Source: Trissonchulus latispiculum (taxonomy: Eukaryota > Nematoda > Enoplea > Enoplida > Ironidae). From it: a stretch of DNA of 64,000 nucleotides. Position numbers and translations under genes: made by a program. Under the pieces are notes generated by a model. That model was not told the origin of the DNA. It worked only from the letters and a program-made list of their open reading frames with translations, and searched no databases. The stretch is taken from positions 1-64,000 of the forward strand of contig JASAND010021268.1 in NCBI GenBank assembly GCA_030248195.1. The letters are read 5' to 3'. Positions 30,960 to 42,478 of this stretch are shown piece by piece (position 1 is the first letter of the stretch; every line of letters begins with the position of its first letter).

Positions 30960-33485
30960 TCGGGCACGGAAAAGTGAGCTGAGCTTGAAGGGGAAGGGTT
31001 ACCTGAGATAACCTAAAGAATCTCAGCTTATTTTGTCTATTTTTATATCTTCTTAGAATTCTACGCTTAGCGGCAATGTGCATGGTTGGCTGACTCGCAG
31101 AGATGCTGTGATTTGCAAACACGCATGGAAAGGAAATGCTGTGATAGATTGGACGTCAGACGAATTCATGTTTCACATTAAATTTAATTTCGGTTTCTGT
31201 TTCAGTCGGGGACTTTAAGTCGTTTCAATTAGCTTCAGTTTCACTTTAAACCGCTTGTATACGAACAGTAACTGCGTTGGGTTGACTCTTGTTACTACAC
31301 AGGGCACTCCTTAACTTGGTACGAGTATGTCCGTTGTTACTTGTTTCTTGTCTTCCTCTAACTTTAACCTGGGTTGACCGATTTGGCTAAAATTTTCTAG
31401 ATGGATTGCGATTGAGTGAAGTTTGAAGTGCTTCCGGACAGTTGAGATGGGCTCACACCGGCTGTCATGCGAAAGTATATCCAGGGTACAGTTATGCTGC
31501 AAATGGTCAAAATGGGAAGTTATGGAAACCGCTTAATATTCTTAATTATTTACGATGCTAAAGGAATCCTTCAGTCGAGACCAACACGTCAACTTGCACG
31601 GGGCCTCAAATATTGAAAATGGTGAAAATCGGTCAACATGGGTATTACTGTAATGCTGCAAGATGGTCAAATTGAAACGGATAGCTCCCAATCATTCGAA
31701 AGGTCACTATCGCCAAGGGTTTTATGCAACTTATTTTAGATTTTGACGGTTCATATTAAGGAAAAATCCAGAGTAACCCGTTCATAAAAATGAAATTGAT
31801 TTATCATCAGTTTTATTGAGAGAGCCACACACTATCAATTGAACTTTTACGTTCGAGTGTTCAGACATATTCCATGAAATCATACAAAACACTTTGTCTT
31901 CCATAAAGAAGGTTGTTCGAAAATTTACTTGGGCAACAGTTACCCTTTAGAACAACATGTAGATTGCAAACAACAGTTACAACAGTTTAATGGAATTCGA
32001 TACAGAAAGTAGAAGATAGAAACGGAGAGAGTGAACCCATTTTCTCAAGAGTAAACAAAGCGACGTTTCTCCCAGTCTCAAGTGTAATTGTTGTATAAGA
32101 AGAGCGTGTGAAACTGAAAACCATTCCTTTTCAACACACTGAATTTCAAATTCAGTCAGAAATTAAGTCATCTATTTGATGAAAATGTCATTTTTCCTTC
32201 TCTGGAAAAAACCAACGCTAGCCCTAGCACAATACGCTACAATTAATGTTCAGGAAATGGCTTCAATTTTTGGACCTCCCGTGCTCATCTACTTGCGCCG
32301 GGTAACCTCCGCTCTGGTTACCGGATAGTTCACATTAGTGTTCTAGATAATTTTGGGAGGACTCTATTACACAAGTTCCAAGTCTTAAAAAGTTAATTTT
32401 AAGTCTGTGTGAATTTGCAGGGAAAAGGAGTTAGTTATTCTAGTTTGGTCATTTTCATTTCACCAACTAAAAAGTTAGTTATATTTTAGTTAAAACTTAT
32501 TAATATTTAATAATAACTTGTTATATGGATAAACTTGGTGCAAATCTAATTAAGATAAGCTAAGATCTGGTAGTAACGTTTTACTTTTTACGTTACGTTT
32601 TTCGTTTTTAGTTTTAGAATTTAGTCTTCTTTGATGCAACCGGCAAAGGGCGGCAGAATATTATTTGAAGTCTGGTGCTTTCTGTTAAAGCTTATGGTCA
32701 GCTCATAAGCCAGGAACTGAACTGACGAAGATTTTGCTCCTGCAGTCCATACAACTTTTCAGCAAAATCGTAGGCAAAATCAGTAGGTATCAATCAATCG
32801 TAGGTATCAATTTTTGGTTACCCTGGTTCGAATTGTTAGACAAATGTTTGCTAAAAGTGTGTGTGATTAGGAATAGGAACTAATGAGAATGGAAATCTAA
32901 ACAGTTGGAGCCGGACAAAGCTATATTATTAGAAGTAACTATTTTAGACTAGACAAAGGCCATAGGATAACAGAAACAGAGAAGTAGAGAGCGCCTCGCG
33001 GCGAACGTTAGCGAAGGATTATTGCCGCAGCAATTGCAATCCTTTCCAGTGACGCAATCTTGACTGACACAAGAGTCAGTTGTCCTTCTCTTCAGAAAAT
33101 TAACAACTTTTCACTCTTCTCCCATTAATTTTAGGAGGCGGTGATAACTTCTGCCGAGAACCACAAACTCCAACTCACCATCATACAAACACATTGATTC
33201 TCGAAATAGTGGACTGACATTTCTAGATATCACCCACTTGCAATAAGCATGAAACGCAAGGCTTGTGCCGATGCAATTTATTCTCGTGTCAGCACCCCCC
33301 CAAACAAAAATAACTGACAATATCTGACGCAAGAAAACTGGTGCTATATTGATATAAGTCATGCTGCTGATCTTCATATTTATGATTACCAGTAGATTAA
33401 TACATTAAACTGAACTGATGTCTCTTTTTGGTAGCCTCATACATCACCTTGAAGAGGCCTGCTGATATTACAAAACCTTAACGCT
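30960..33485. other. Gene-poor stretch, no firm gene
   Basis: Mostly AT-rich sequence without recognisable frames, apart from the weak exon candidate at 33163-33377. Confidence 0.4.
33163..33377 (-). CDS. Possible exon of an unrecognised gene
   Basis: An open frame encodes GTSLAFHAYCKWVISRNV and SPLFRESMCLYD and is followed, at about 33178-33173 on the minus strand, by a textbook donor GTGAGT. The amino-acid mix looks more protein-like than that of neighbouring frames. No family recognised, no partner exon found and the acceptor side is unclear, so it may be chance. Confidence 0.2.
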
Positions 33486-33488
33486 TAA

Positions 33489-35899
33489 CGTGCTGGTTTC
33501 TTTCGAGTATTTTTCACTCTCACGCCTTTAATCCTTTGCGAAACTATCTAAAATTTACGAAATAAGTCATTTTCGTGCTCTTTTACAATCCGGAACCAGT
33601 CATGAATTTTCAGATGAAAAGATAGCCCCAAAAGCACCTTTTTGGCAAAATCGGAGACAAAAAATTTTTTGACCCCATTTTTACTGCGCTTAGCTAGCTT
33701 TTCAGGCTTAAAAATAAGGGCTATGTCTTAACAAAAAGTTTGCTAGCACACAAACCAGAAAACCAAAATCCTCGAAGCTCATAGACAGTTTGCCCCTATT
33801 AGAGCCTAATATTTGGTAAAAAGCTGGGTAGGCTGGAGGCTGTCCATTTTATTAGATCGAAAACGGCGCACGGTCAGTGGTCACATCGCAACTTTTTGTC
33901 AAATTTCAAACTTTGAGCTGTTGTAGCTGAAGAAGAAGCAACGCTCGAAAGCCGGAATACTTTTAATATTTAGCACGAGTAACAGTTAACATTTGTGGCA
34001 AAAAGTTTCAGAATTGGTCAAACCGTTAATCCACCAGAGTTCAGAAAAACTTTTTCAAAAAACCCACTTTTCGCACCAAAATTTCTACTTTGGCGTAGTA
34101 CCAGAATCGATGTTTGTTAGATATAATAATGCCCACTACGGACTATTTAACCTTGATATGTTAGCTAATCATATGCCAAAAGGTAGGTCTCTCTGAAGAA
34201 GTTGGGCTAAACCGTTCGTAGCCCCCCCCCTTAAAAACCCAAAGTTCAATCCGAAATCAAGACGCAGTGCACAACTGATAAGCAAAAAATGACAGAATTT
34301 TCTCATTGCTGTAGATATACCTATACGAACACGCAGAAAAGATGAAGGCAGGCACTAAACATACACACATACACCCTCCCACGTTTTTCCATGCATCTCT
34401 TAATCTGCTGCCTATTTCACCCTGAATCAAAATGTGAATCAAAATGTATCAAAAATCAAAAATAAAGATTCAACCTAAATACCTATTTTTGATTTGATGC
34501 AATTCGATTTTGCCATGAAAAGAGTTAGCAGAGATTTGATGCAGTTCGATTTTCTGCACTGCAGATTCGATTCGATGCATCAAAAATCAAAAGTCGCATC
34601 AAAAGTGTTTTGATTCGATTCGAAACGAAAATCAAAAACAACAGTAATATATATTCAATACAGCGCCCAAATGCACATTGACGAATGCCTATTAACCGGA
34701 CTTTATTGTTTTAAGGCCGGTTCACACGATCAAATTCTCGTCAAATAAATTTGATCAAATTTTTTGACAGCAAAATATTTGATCAAATTGCCTGTTTACA
34801 CTGTCAAAATTGCATCAAATAATTTGACCAAATTTTGATCAAATTAGGCGCCAGTTTGAATTTGCGCGCGTAGAGACTGATCAGTCAATAGCGCAAACTA
34901 GTGTTTTTCTTGTTATCTCAATGTGATTCTGAACCCAAACCTAAGCGCCCTTGGGTCAGAGGTTGGTACAAAGATCTAAAACAATTTACAGTTTCAAAAA
35001 CTTTTCATTCGCTATTTTTAAATAAAAATTATTTCATCAAATTTTTTGAACATTTGGAAATTTAAAATTATTTATTCATTTAAATCAAATTCAAAGTATA
35101 TGGAAGTGTATGCTATTACAGTCCTGTGATTTTGCACATTGTGTTGAAAGACCGTAGAGAAACTGCATGTGTGAAGAAAACAAAAGGCTATGCTTCAAAA
35201 TGATTTAGGGTCACATGATCCACGTTCTAAAATGTCATTGGACAAGCCGTCAAATATTTGATGGTTTTTGCGCACTAACCAAACCAATTTGATAGTTTGA
35301 CAGCAATTTGATGGCAAATTTGACGGGAATTTGATGCCCGTTCAAACCATCAAATTTGGTCAAATTGCCAGTTTGGTCAAATTTGATCAAATTTATTTGA
35401 CGAAAATTTGATCGTGTGAACCGGCCTTTAAGCTAGAGATTTTACCAAAAATCATTTTTGTTTTAAACATTTATTTCTCAAAACTACCCAACGGATTCGA
35501 ACGATTTTTGGCAGGATGCGAATTCGCACTATTGCAGTTTTTTCAACGTTTCCTGTCATCGAGAAAATTCAGTTCAAAGTTGCGAAATTTAGTGTCGCCG
35601 TGCATTTTGTGAATTTTCTGAACCATTAAGAGGCATTGAACCAAATCCAAAAACGTCCCTCGGCCTATTTAGCACAAAAAGTAATTTTGGCTGATTCCGC
35701 AGTTTTGAGAAATAGGTGTTTAAAAATCAACGATCTATATTTAACTGGTGTGTCAAAAAGGAAAGACAGTTTTCCTGTTAGCATATCCAGCCGAATGTAC
35801 TCCTTATAAAAGCTTTAAAACGGCGTATAGATTTCTTTCTCCAAAAATTGAGAACGTTATAGTGTTCCAAACACCACTGCATAAAAAGATACCACCACC
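33489..35899. mobile_element. TTAA-flanked element (with nested MITE)
   Basis: The left end is TTAA followed by CGTGCTGGTTTC, and the right end is GATACCACCACC followed by TTAA. The ends and part of the interior match the TTAA element at 41206-42211 in inverted orientation: ATTTCTCAAAACT...CCAACGGATTCG, TTTTTGGCAGGATGCGAATT and GTCCCTCGGCC recur there. The Harbinger-like MITE at 34714 interrupts it, so it is older than that MITE. No transposase recognised. Confidence 0.6.
34714..35427. mobile_element. PIF/Harbinger-like MITE
   Basis: Inverted ends AGGCCGGTTCACACGATC and, in reverse, the same sequence, followed by AAATT(C/T)TCGTCAAAT. Exact 3-bp duplication TTA at 34711-34713 and 35428-35430, the TWA target of PIF/Harbinger elements. 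ATCAAATTTGATCAAATT words fill both subterminal regions. 714 bp, no transposase. Confidence 0.85.
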
Positions 35900-37510
35900 T
35901 TAATATAATAAATCGAGCTAAAATTTAACATAGGCATATTTTCGAATACGCTTGGTCAAATACATACTATAATTCGATCTGCTGCACGAAATTGGAGTGA
36001 AACCGTTTTTGAAATGATAAGAAATGATCATGGAAAACAGCTTTTTGCAGTTTTGAAAGGGGGGGGGGGTACAGGTGTGGCTGCAGCGGCGGAGCTGTGA
36101 TTTTGCAAAAGGAGGAGCTCCACCTCGAAGGAGGATGGGAAATGGGAGTTACCTTTTCCACCTGCGGTCCGCCTAGGCCGCTTTGGAGCTTGATTCGTTT
36201 GTTTGCTCCCGTTAGATGACGTTCGTTCTTCGATTATGTTTTGTCTAAGCTGTGAACTAGTACTTTCCAAAAGCCTTACCTATTATATGTTTCATGCAAC
36301 TTCATGCCAGCCCACATCCTCTCATGATTTACAAAATTTTTGTGCCTGTTACCTTTTATCACATTCACATTAAACCTAAAATGCTCTTCTTCGATTAAAT
36401 GTACTCCGCAATCCGCATTGTACAATGACATTCTCCTAAAACAAATCAACACCTCAAGTTAACGATTGTTTTGAATTTCGGTTGAATTGAATTTCAATCA
36501 TCAAGCAAAGTCAAGCTACAATACAATTTCGATTTCAAAAATATTTTCAGAGAAGGTTTTGCAAGATATTTTTGAATTTCTAATTTTTTTGTCAAAAATT
36601 AGTTTATTCTATATGAACTGTAAACAGATATCTGGGTTTTTCACGTTCGTTTTTTGATGGAGCAACTGCACATTCTGCAAAAGAATTTAGTACAGCAGTT
36701 GTATATAGTTAATTCGGGTGATGCACCCTTAATATGTAGTTCCTCCAAATCTGAGTTTTCAATGGATGCTTTCTGCTCCCACAGACGAGCAGCAACGTGC
36801 ACCCTAGCTACGTAGACAGAGCGCAAGCAGTGTTTTTTGTCAAAAACTACTCATCAATTGAACTGCAGCAGGACAACCGTCATTTTTTGCTGATTCGAGA
36901 ACAGGTTTGGTTTTAATTGTAAAGTGTCGAAAAATCATCGACACTCCATTTAACTGCAATTGACTACATGAATTGTAATTGTATAAGGAACATGAAGCAA
37001 AGGAACAGATCTTAATGTCTCCTTCAAATTTCAATATAATTTTCTAATACTTTTCACAGTTAATTTAAGTCTTCAAACTTCATTCTTTCTTGACATAAAG
37101 GCTGTAAACGCATTTCAGCATGTAAAATTTGAAAACAGCGTGATTGTTCGTTTCCAGTGAGAACAGCACCAAGGAGGGGTGTGGGGTTTTGGATAATGAT
37201 AGTAGCAATGTTTTCTTAAAATTTTTTCGTCTTTACAATGAAGTTTTCTTTTGCAATTTTCCCTTTTCTTTGGCAATCAAATTTTTGGCAGGAAAATTAT
37301 CCAATTTTTAGTTAACATTCTCCAAAAACTGTTGTAGGGGATTTAAAAATATTTTAGGGCGGTCGGTCGTAGTTTCACGGGAAATCTTGGTTTAGGGGGG
37401 GTGGAAATATGGTGATCACTTCCGAAATGTAAGCGGGAGGTTCGAAACTCCCCCCTCAGAAATTCGGACCTTAGAAAATGCAAAAATAGTCTAAAACGCA
37501 AAATTTACAG
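35900..37510. other. Gene-free stretch, nothing recognised
   Basis: AT-rich, with a G run at 36059-36069. No frame, RNA or terminal repeat could be supported. Confidence 0.4.
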
Positions 37511-37518
37511 CATATAAG

Positions 37519-38379
37519 TAGAGTTGTTCGGGGGCTGGACTTCGGGCCGGCCCCCGGGGGGCTGGCCCCGGGGGCCGGCCCCCAACCGGCCCAGCCCCCT
37601 TCTTAAAATTGGGGGCCAGCCCGTGGCCCAGCCCCCAATTTTGGGGGCTGGCCCCCACAACGGCCCCGGGGGCCGTCCGCAACGACGGCCCCCGGAACGG
37701 CCCCCGGCCCCCAAACGGTTCTAAGCTTGACATTTCTGCATAAACGATTTGCTATTTCCACCAGTACATATATATACCTGATGTGTCTGCACGCCTTCTT
37801 GCGCTTTACTCCAACGCATAACAACGATGTATACACAAAGTTTTCTCAATGTTTCTGCAACCTTTTTCTATATGCCGTAGACTACAGGGAAGTCTACAGC
37901 CTGCTAAGCTTGCTGTCGTGCCGTCGTCTCTAGCTGAGCTGAGTCGAGTAAAGGACAATCACATAGGAAACAAACATGGTTTAGTTGCGGAAGTTGCTTC
38001 GCCTTTGCCAACTGCAGGTTAACGACTTGGTTCAGTTTTGCGATCGCATTAAATTTTTGTTTAACCTGCTTGTAATGGCAAGCAAATTATCCGAGTTGCT
38101 TGCTTGTACTGCTTCATTTTTGTTAGTAATTAATTAGACGGTTTTCTTAGGATAGGAAATAAAAACAATGTCTGTAGTTGTACTTCCTTAGAAAGCACAC
38201 ATTCATTGAGCCGGGGGCCGACTGGGGGCCGTCCATCCGGACGGCCCCGGGGGCCGGGTGGGGGCCGGGCCCCCGGGGCTGGCCCCCAAAGTAGTGGCCC
38301 AGCCCCCGGCCCAGCCCCCAAAATTCGGGGGGCCGGGGTCCGGCCCAGCCCCCTTTTTAACGAATCGAGGACAACTCTA
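37519..38379. mobile_element. hAT-like element with very GC-rich arms
   Basis: Perfect 8-bp target duplication CATATAAG at 37511-37518 and 38380-38387. Inverted ends TAGAGTTGTTCG and (reverse) TAGAGTTGTCCTCG, then long arms built of GGGGGCTGG, GGGCCGGCC and GGCCCCCGG words. Ends starting TAGAG with an 8-bp duplication fit hAT. The arms are far more GC-rich than the surroundings. The central 480 bp is ordinary-composition DNA and includes a possible receptor fragment. Confidence 0.85.
37727..37933 (+). pseudogene. Possible GPCR helix-7 fragment inside the hAT-like element
   Basis: The plus-strand frame contains FCNLFLYAVDYREVYSLL and ends in SCRRL and a stop. The spacing N-x-x-L-Y, acidic residue, R and then a cysteine resembles helix 7, helix 8 and the palmitoylation site of class A receptors. 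No other helix is present. If real, it is a captured terminal exon; it may also be chance. Confidence 0.25.
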
Positions 38380-38389
38380 CATATAAGCG

Positions 38390-39640
38390 CTTTTTACCGT
38401 TTTAATGCATTTTACGCGGTTTAAAAGCTATTTTAAGCTCAAATTTAAGAAACTGTTTTCAGAAAATGACCATTTTTGGCTACAGTTGACTAACTTTTGG
38501 CTTCTCAGAAAGATTGGGGATGGTGATGGTAGGTGAATCAGGCTACAGCTTGGGTCGACCACAGTTTGCCCCCTGTGAGACCCCGCCCTCTGAGAAGGCC
38601 AGACCCTCTCCCCCCAAAATAAGAAAACAAATTGGCCCTAAAAGGGGCAATATTCTTCACGGACCAATAAAAATTTGAAGTGGAAATACTCAAATTTGTC
38701 TTCGACATAATGCATATTTCTTATATATTTCTCATATATAAATGTCAATTAGCGTGTGAGTCAATTCAGTTTACCGATTATCTTCAGCATTGCTTTTTTG
38801 ACAGTTGAGCTGAGCTGACCAGCCAAGGTTAGCTAGGCGCTATCTTTGTGGTTAATTTTCGTGAAAGCTTCAAGATTACTGATTCTTTCATTAACTGTAA
38901 AGATAACACTACATCGAAATCGTTTTTACAGTCAGCTTACCCCAGTCGGTGCTCCGGTTAGGGGTAGTGTCCGCTTAGAAAGTATGCATTTTTGAAGGAA
39001 GGGGGATGCTGGCACTGAATAATTGCCATAGAAATTACCCGAGGTGTTCTATAAAACTATCAGGACCTCCATTATGTCCACTTTAATAGAGGTTCTGTGG
39101 TAGCTTAGCTAAACCTGACAGATGGTCACCCTCGATAAAATGCCCAAGAGTTCAGGAGAGATGTGAAATGGGTGCTAAAGCCTATTTTTGCAAGCTCTAG
39201 ACTTGACATGATCCTCCACTTATAGCGCAGTAAGAAACGACTGCGCTATCAGAGTCTCGGTAAATTGCCGAAGGTGAGAGGCCAGAAGAAGAATATATGT
39301 AGTGCGGCTGCTCCCGTTTGAAGCTGGAGTGAACAATGATCAGAGTAGATCGATTACTCAATTACGGATCCGTCTAAACTTTCATATTTGTGGCCGATGC
39401 CTGCAGAGAGTATAGTCAACATTCCTTTCTGAGCAACCTGTGTTCAGCGTTAAATGATACCAGTTAAATACTAATATAACAAGCAATATTTTGTGCAAAA
39501 GGTGTGTCTCCGTTGGACAAACATTTTAGTAAATTGTACGCCTGCTGTGCAGCCAATAATTGTTTATAACTGGCTTTCCTGATTATTAACAGAAACTATA
39601 CGCGCAAAACATTGTGTAATTTTTATAAAACGTTTGAACA
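38390..39640. other. Gene-free stretch, nothing recognised
   Basis: No supported frame or RNA gene. Confidence 0.4.
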
Positions 39641-39654
39641 AATTACCGATACAC

Positions 39655-40024
39655 CACAGGTGGACAAGGAGGGGGGGGAGGGGGGGGGAATTTCCCCCCC
39701 CCCCTCGGCGAAGTCCTCCACAAGGGGTCGCAAAATTGCTCCCACAAGGGGTAAGAAAATTGGCCACAAGGGGTAAGAAAATTGCCCAAAAAATAGGTTT
39801 TACGACTAAAATTTCCAAAAATTTTCCGGCGTCGCCGGAATTTTTCACTTAAAATCATTATTTTTGCGAAAAAACGTCCGAAAACGCGTTTTTGCTTAAA
39901 AACAGCTGTTTTTTGTTAAAAAATGGCAAAAATCGCCTTAAAAACTACCCCTAAGAAAAATCGCTTTCACAAGGGGTACCCAAATTTGCTTCCACAGTGA
40001 AATTTGGCCTCCCGTTCAGGTATG
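39655..40024. mobile_element. hAT-like MITE with CACAAGGGGT repeats
   Basis: Perfect 8-bp duplication CGATACAC at 39647-39654 and 40025-40032. Weak inverted ends are CACAGGTGGACAAGGAGG and (reverse) CATACCTGAACGGGAGG. Inside are G and C runs and three tandem units of about 22 bp of the form CACAAGGGGTAAGAAAATTG, with a further diverged unit at about 39968. 370 bp, non-coding. Confidence 0.75.
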
Positions 40025-40298
40025 CGATACACCGATAAATGATGAAAAGCTTGAAATTGTTAATGAAAAAATTGATGAGTCATCAGAATACAGAATATGG
40101 AACTGGTCGATTACCGAAACAATTTACTTTCACATATGCGTAATTACATTGATTAGAAGTAGAAACTTAGGAAATCAGTAATTCACTTGCAAAAGCTGCC
40201 GGCCCTATTTGAAACCACTGCACACGCGCTTTTATGGCGAAACCTATCTTTTTCAAGCAGAATGCGTGTGTGGGCATGGGTCGAGCAAACATAAGAGA

Positions 40299-40322
40299 CC
40301 TGCTGCGCTGAGGCGTAGCAGG
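40299..40322. repeat. GC-rich hairpin (family member 3, opposite strand)
   Basis: CCTGCTGCGC, TGAG, GCGTAGCAGG, followed by an A run and preceded by GAGCAAACATAAGAGA. This mirrors the flanks of the copy at 5257. Confidence 0.55.
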
Positions 40323-41205
40323 AAAAATGTGGTTTGTCTGATGTATCGCCATCGCAAGTCTTCACTCTTTCTGCGTAGTCTACATTTGCCAATCTAATAA
40401 AAATAACTTAAATACAAAAATAGAACACGATTACTTTAATTGTGGATCTCAAGTTAAATTTTATACATTTTCGAACTAATCGACAAAAGATGACCCAAAT
40501 AATTTAGAGTAACACATAACAGTTACTAAACTACCACACTCTTAGCTGCCAGACCAAGAACGGGAAACTTCTACAACCCTACCGACATACACCGCAAAAA
40601 AACCCGTACTGACTACATTTTAGCTAATTTCGTTAAGACGAAGAGCGGTTTCATAATAATTAAAAAAGGGTCCCTAGCTTTTTGATAGTGGAATCGAATC
40701 ATGTGGTCAATGCCTCACGAAAAAATTTACTTTAGTCTGCAAAAAATCTGGAAAATAAAATTACTTCGAAAATGCAGTAAAATAATTTCCAAAAACTAAA
40801 GTTAGTTTCGTTGTATTCATTAGAAAGAGCAAATACTAGGTTGCATTTTGCTATAAAAATGGCTTCATAACTCCAAGTAATGGTTGAGTAATAATGGTTC
40901 AAAGTTGATGTCTCCAGAAGGAATCACCACCTTAAATGATTTGGAAAGCAATCATTCAAAATTTTGGCGGATACGTCAAACTTTTAGAAAGGTAATTGTG
41001 ATAAGATAAAAAGCTATAGTTTACTTAAAACATTGATGGAGGGGGTGAGATTGTTTACTTAGTGTAGTTGTTTTTTATGGCCAAGATATACAAAATTCTG
41101 TATTTTGCTGTAAATTTGTTAATTATTGTTAGAATGATTCGGTCTTATATAATATTTTGTTCTATAAGTTTATTTTATTTGCTTACACTGCCAGTCTCAA
41201 TTTAA

Positions 41206-42211
41206 GGTGCTGGTATCGTTTTGTGCAGTGCTTTTGTGGGTATTTTTTGAAATGCCATAACTTTCGCACTTTTGTGAGTTGAAAAGAGCTTTATACATCA
41301 TTTTAAAGATTATAATCTGTAGATTTTCATGAGAGTAAGAAACTAGTAAAAATCCGCAAAAAATAGCGAAAATTTTCTGACATGCTGACATCTGACAGGC
41401 TGAATATAGACCGAAAATTTTTGAACATCGATTTCTCAAAACTGTGGAATCGGCCAAAATTTTTTCTTGTGCTGTCCTATAAAGGACATGTGGGCCGAGG
41501 GACATTTTTTGGATTTGGCTCAGCAGGTCTTAACGGTCAAGAAAATCCATTAAATGTGCGGTGACACGAAAGTTTGCAACTTTGCATTGAGTTTTTTCGC
41601 AGCTGGAGATGTTTTAGCTCAAACCAAGAAAAATGTCCCTCCGCAATAGTGCGAATTCTCATCCTGCCAAAAATCACGCGAATTCATTGGGTAGTTTTTG
41701 AGAAATCGATGTTCAAAACAAAATAATCGCAGTTTTGCCAAAATGGTTTTTCGGCCAAATCTCTAGCTTAGAGCAACAAACTCCGGCTAATAGGCATTGA
41801 TAAAATGTGCAATGAGACTGTGTATCGATCGAGTATAAATAAACCAAAATTGTCCGTACGATTTGGTAGTAATTTTGAAAAAACTGATTTTCTCGAAAAC
41901 GGCCATTTTTGGACCCCAAAAACCGTTTTTTTCTTATACTGACTAACCACAAGAGATAGCTCAAAAGTTGTAAAAGCAAAAATGTTCATTTTTGTGCCCT
42001 CTTTCTAGCTATACCAACCAATCTGGTGTCTCGACTATGTGCTGAGAGAATAATGGCAAAAACCAAAAATTTCCTATCTTTGCACTTAAAAATGCGGGAC
42101 TGGTCCCAGGTTGTTAAGGAGCACCGAAATAGTATATTTGGAAAGTTTCATCCACTTTCATAAAGAATTAAAGCCTATAGGGTCAAATTTACACAAAACG
42201 ATACCAGCACC
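41206..42211. mobile_element. TTAA-flanked inverted-repeat element
   Basis: Perfect 20-bp inverted ends: GGTGCTGGTATCGTTTTGTG and its complement. TTAA occurs at both junctions (41202-41205 and 42212-42215), the target used by piggyBac-type elements. 1006 bp with no transposase frame. Large parts of the interior are an inverted, diverged copy of the interior of 33489-35899. Confidence 0.85.
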
Positions 42212-42219
42212 TTAAGACC

Positions 42220-42447
42220 TAATTATCAGTTTATACTGATAGTTTTCCTACATTTAGCCCAACTTTTGAATGAATGATTCAGACTTTAGGATCTGAATGG
42301 TAAAAATTTCGAATTTAAGTTTTAATTTGAATTTTAATTTGAAATTAATTTTTAAAATTTGGGTAATCAGAATTGAATGTTTATGGGGTTTTTGGTGCGT
42401 TGGTTTCCGGGGAAAAAGAAAATTTAAGTATGAAAAATTTTGAATTT

Positions 42448-42478
<31 letters not shown>

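Noticed and set aside
37491..37733. Gly/Pro/Arg-rich frames on both strands
   Set aside because: Produced by the GC-rich arms of the hAT-like element; all frames look alike there.
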